Shown here: positions 23,881-24,077 of the stretch, in pieces
Numbering within the stretch: the stretch's first letter is position 1
Layout: each line of letters opens with the position of its first letter
NCBI GenBank assembly: GCA_910583815.1
Contig: CAJTZB010000018.1
Location: 1 to 24,077 of the forward strand
DNA length: 24,077 nt
Origin: an uncultured Lachnospiraceae bacterium
GTDB lineage: Bacteria; Bacillota; Clostridia; Lachnospirales; Lachnospiraceae
Direction of reading: 5' to 3'
The notes under the pieces: generated by a model
The model's database searches: none
What the model was told of the DNA's origin: nothing
The model's input: the letters and a program-made list of their open reading frames with translations, nothing else
Program-made: the position numbers and the translations under genes

Positions 23881-23988
23881 CCTCAACCATGTGATTTCAG
23901 GCATTTTCTTTGTCATCTTCCCTCGGCGTACGTCTCTGTACGCCTCGCTCATCTTCCTTGAAAATGCCTGAAATCTCTATGGGTGAGG
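23881..23988. repeat. Long imperfect palindrome upstream of the PBP gene
   Basis: GATTTCAGGCATTTTC (23893-23908) pairs perfectly with GAAAATGCCTGAAATC (23960-23975). Outside this, CCAT/ATGG and CCTCA (23881-23885)/TGAGG (23984-23988) extend the stem with small bulges. Inside is a second hairpin, GGCGTAC-gtctct-GTACGCC (23925-23944), flanked by the direct repeat TCATCTTCC (23913-23921, 23949-23957). Confidence 0.8.
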
Positions 23989-24057
23989 TCGCAGAGTCGA
24001 GAAGAGGCAGAAATTCCCCCTTTCAAGGCACTTGAACGACGCGTACAGAGACGTACG
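23927..24057. repeat. 17-bp inverted repeat pair continuing toward the right window edge
   Basis: CGTACGTCTCTGTACGC (23927-23943) recurs exactly as its reverse complement at 24041-24057, in the loop arm of the palindrome and 97 bp beyond it. The surrounding bases are also loosely related in inverted orientation. The structure is cut by the window edge, so its full extent is unknown. No coding frame with family resemblance was recognised in 23989-24077. Confidence 0.65.
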
Positions 24058-24077
24058 TGGAGTGAAAGTAACGAAGA

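Noticed and set aside
1..24077. tRNA, rRNA or transposase genes
   Set aside because: No tRNA-like cloverleaf with conserved loop sequences, no rRNA segment and no transposase or integrase motif was seen on either strand.

Overview
The window reads as a chromosomal segment of a low-to-moderate GC Firmicute, most likely a spore-forming Clostridia member of the Lachnospiraceae type. The signs are a spoVG gene, a clustered glgC-glgD pair, a DnaD-like plus DnaC/DnaI-like helicase-loading pair, strong AGGAGG-type ribosome binding sites, several GTG/TTG starts, and an N-terminally anchored GH51 arabinofuranosidase typical of gut plant-fibre degraders. Genus cannot be fixed from the sequence alone.

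Layout. The left edge (1-272, minus strand) holds the first 90 codons of a SMEK-domain protein, cut by the window end. A membrane-anchored multidomain arabinofuranosidase (545-3391) with its own promoter and terminator follows. Next is a two-gene unit (3556-5569) made of a cytosolic FIST sensory protein and a soluble methyl-accepting chemotaxis signalling protein, apparently a split chemoreceptor. A 152-bp near-palindromic element (5571-5722) separates this unit from a long minus-strand block: polysaccharide deacetylase, pth, mfd, a parvulin-like lipoprotein and an ArsR-type regulator (13040 down to 5732). Upstream of it lies a second minus-strand operon, glgC-glgD-spoVG (16024 down to 13324). 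From 16461 the plus strand carries murC, then a dense DnaA-box cluster, then the dnaD-like and dnaC-like helicase-loading genes and a long-form PRPP synthetase. A class A penicillin-binding protein converges on the last of these from the right. The right edge holds another inverted-repeat element that runs out of the window.

Function. Most genes are housekeeping: envelope synthesis and remodelling (murC, class A PBP, deacetylase, parvulin lipoprotein), glycogen precursor synthesis (glgC, glgD), repair and translation quality control (mfd, pth), replication initiation (dnaD/dnaC-like) and nucleotide precursor supply (prs). The accessory part is on the left: arabinan/arabinoxylan use, chemosensing and a possible conflict-system gene.

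The least expected material is in the intergenic spaces: (i) matching 20-nt 6-8-6 inverted repeats placed 10-11 nt after the predicted -10 boxes of the arabinofuranosidase gene and the FIST gene; (ii) a dispersed structured repeat present twice (about 13189-13306 and 16312-16430), gap-free with 55/66 identity by hand over its core, each copy followed by a stem-loop; (iii) the 152-bp multi-hairpin palindrome; (iv) six DnaA-box-like sites in 180 bp upstream of the helicase-loader operon. All alignments, pairings and promoters were read by eye; no database or folding program was used.
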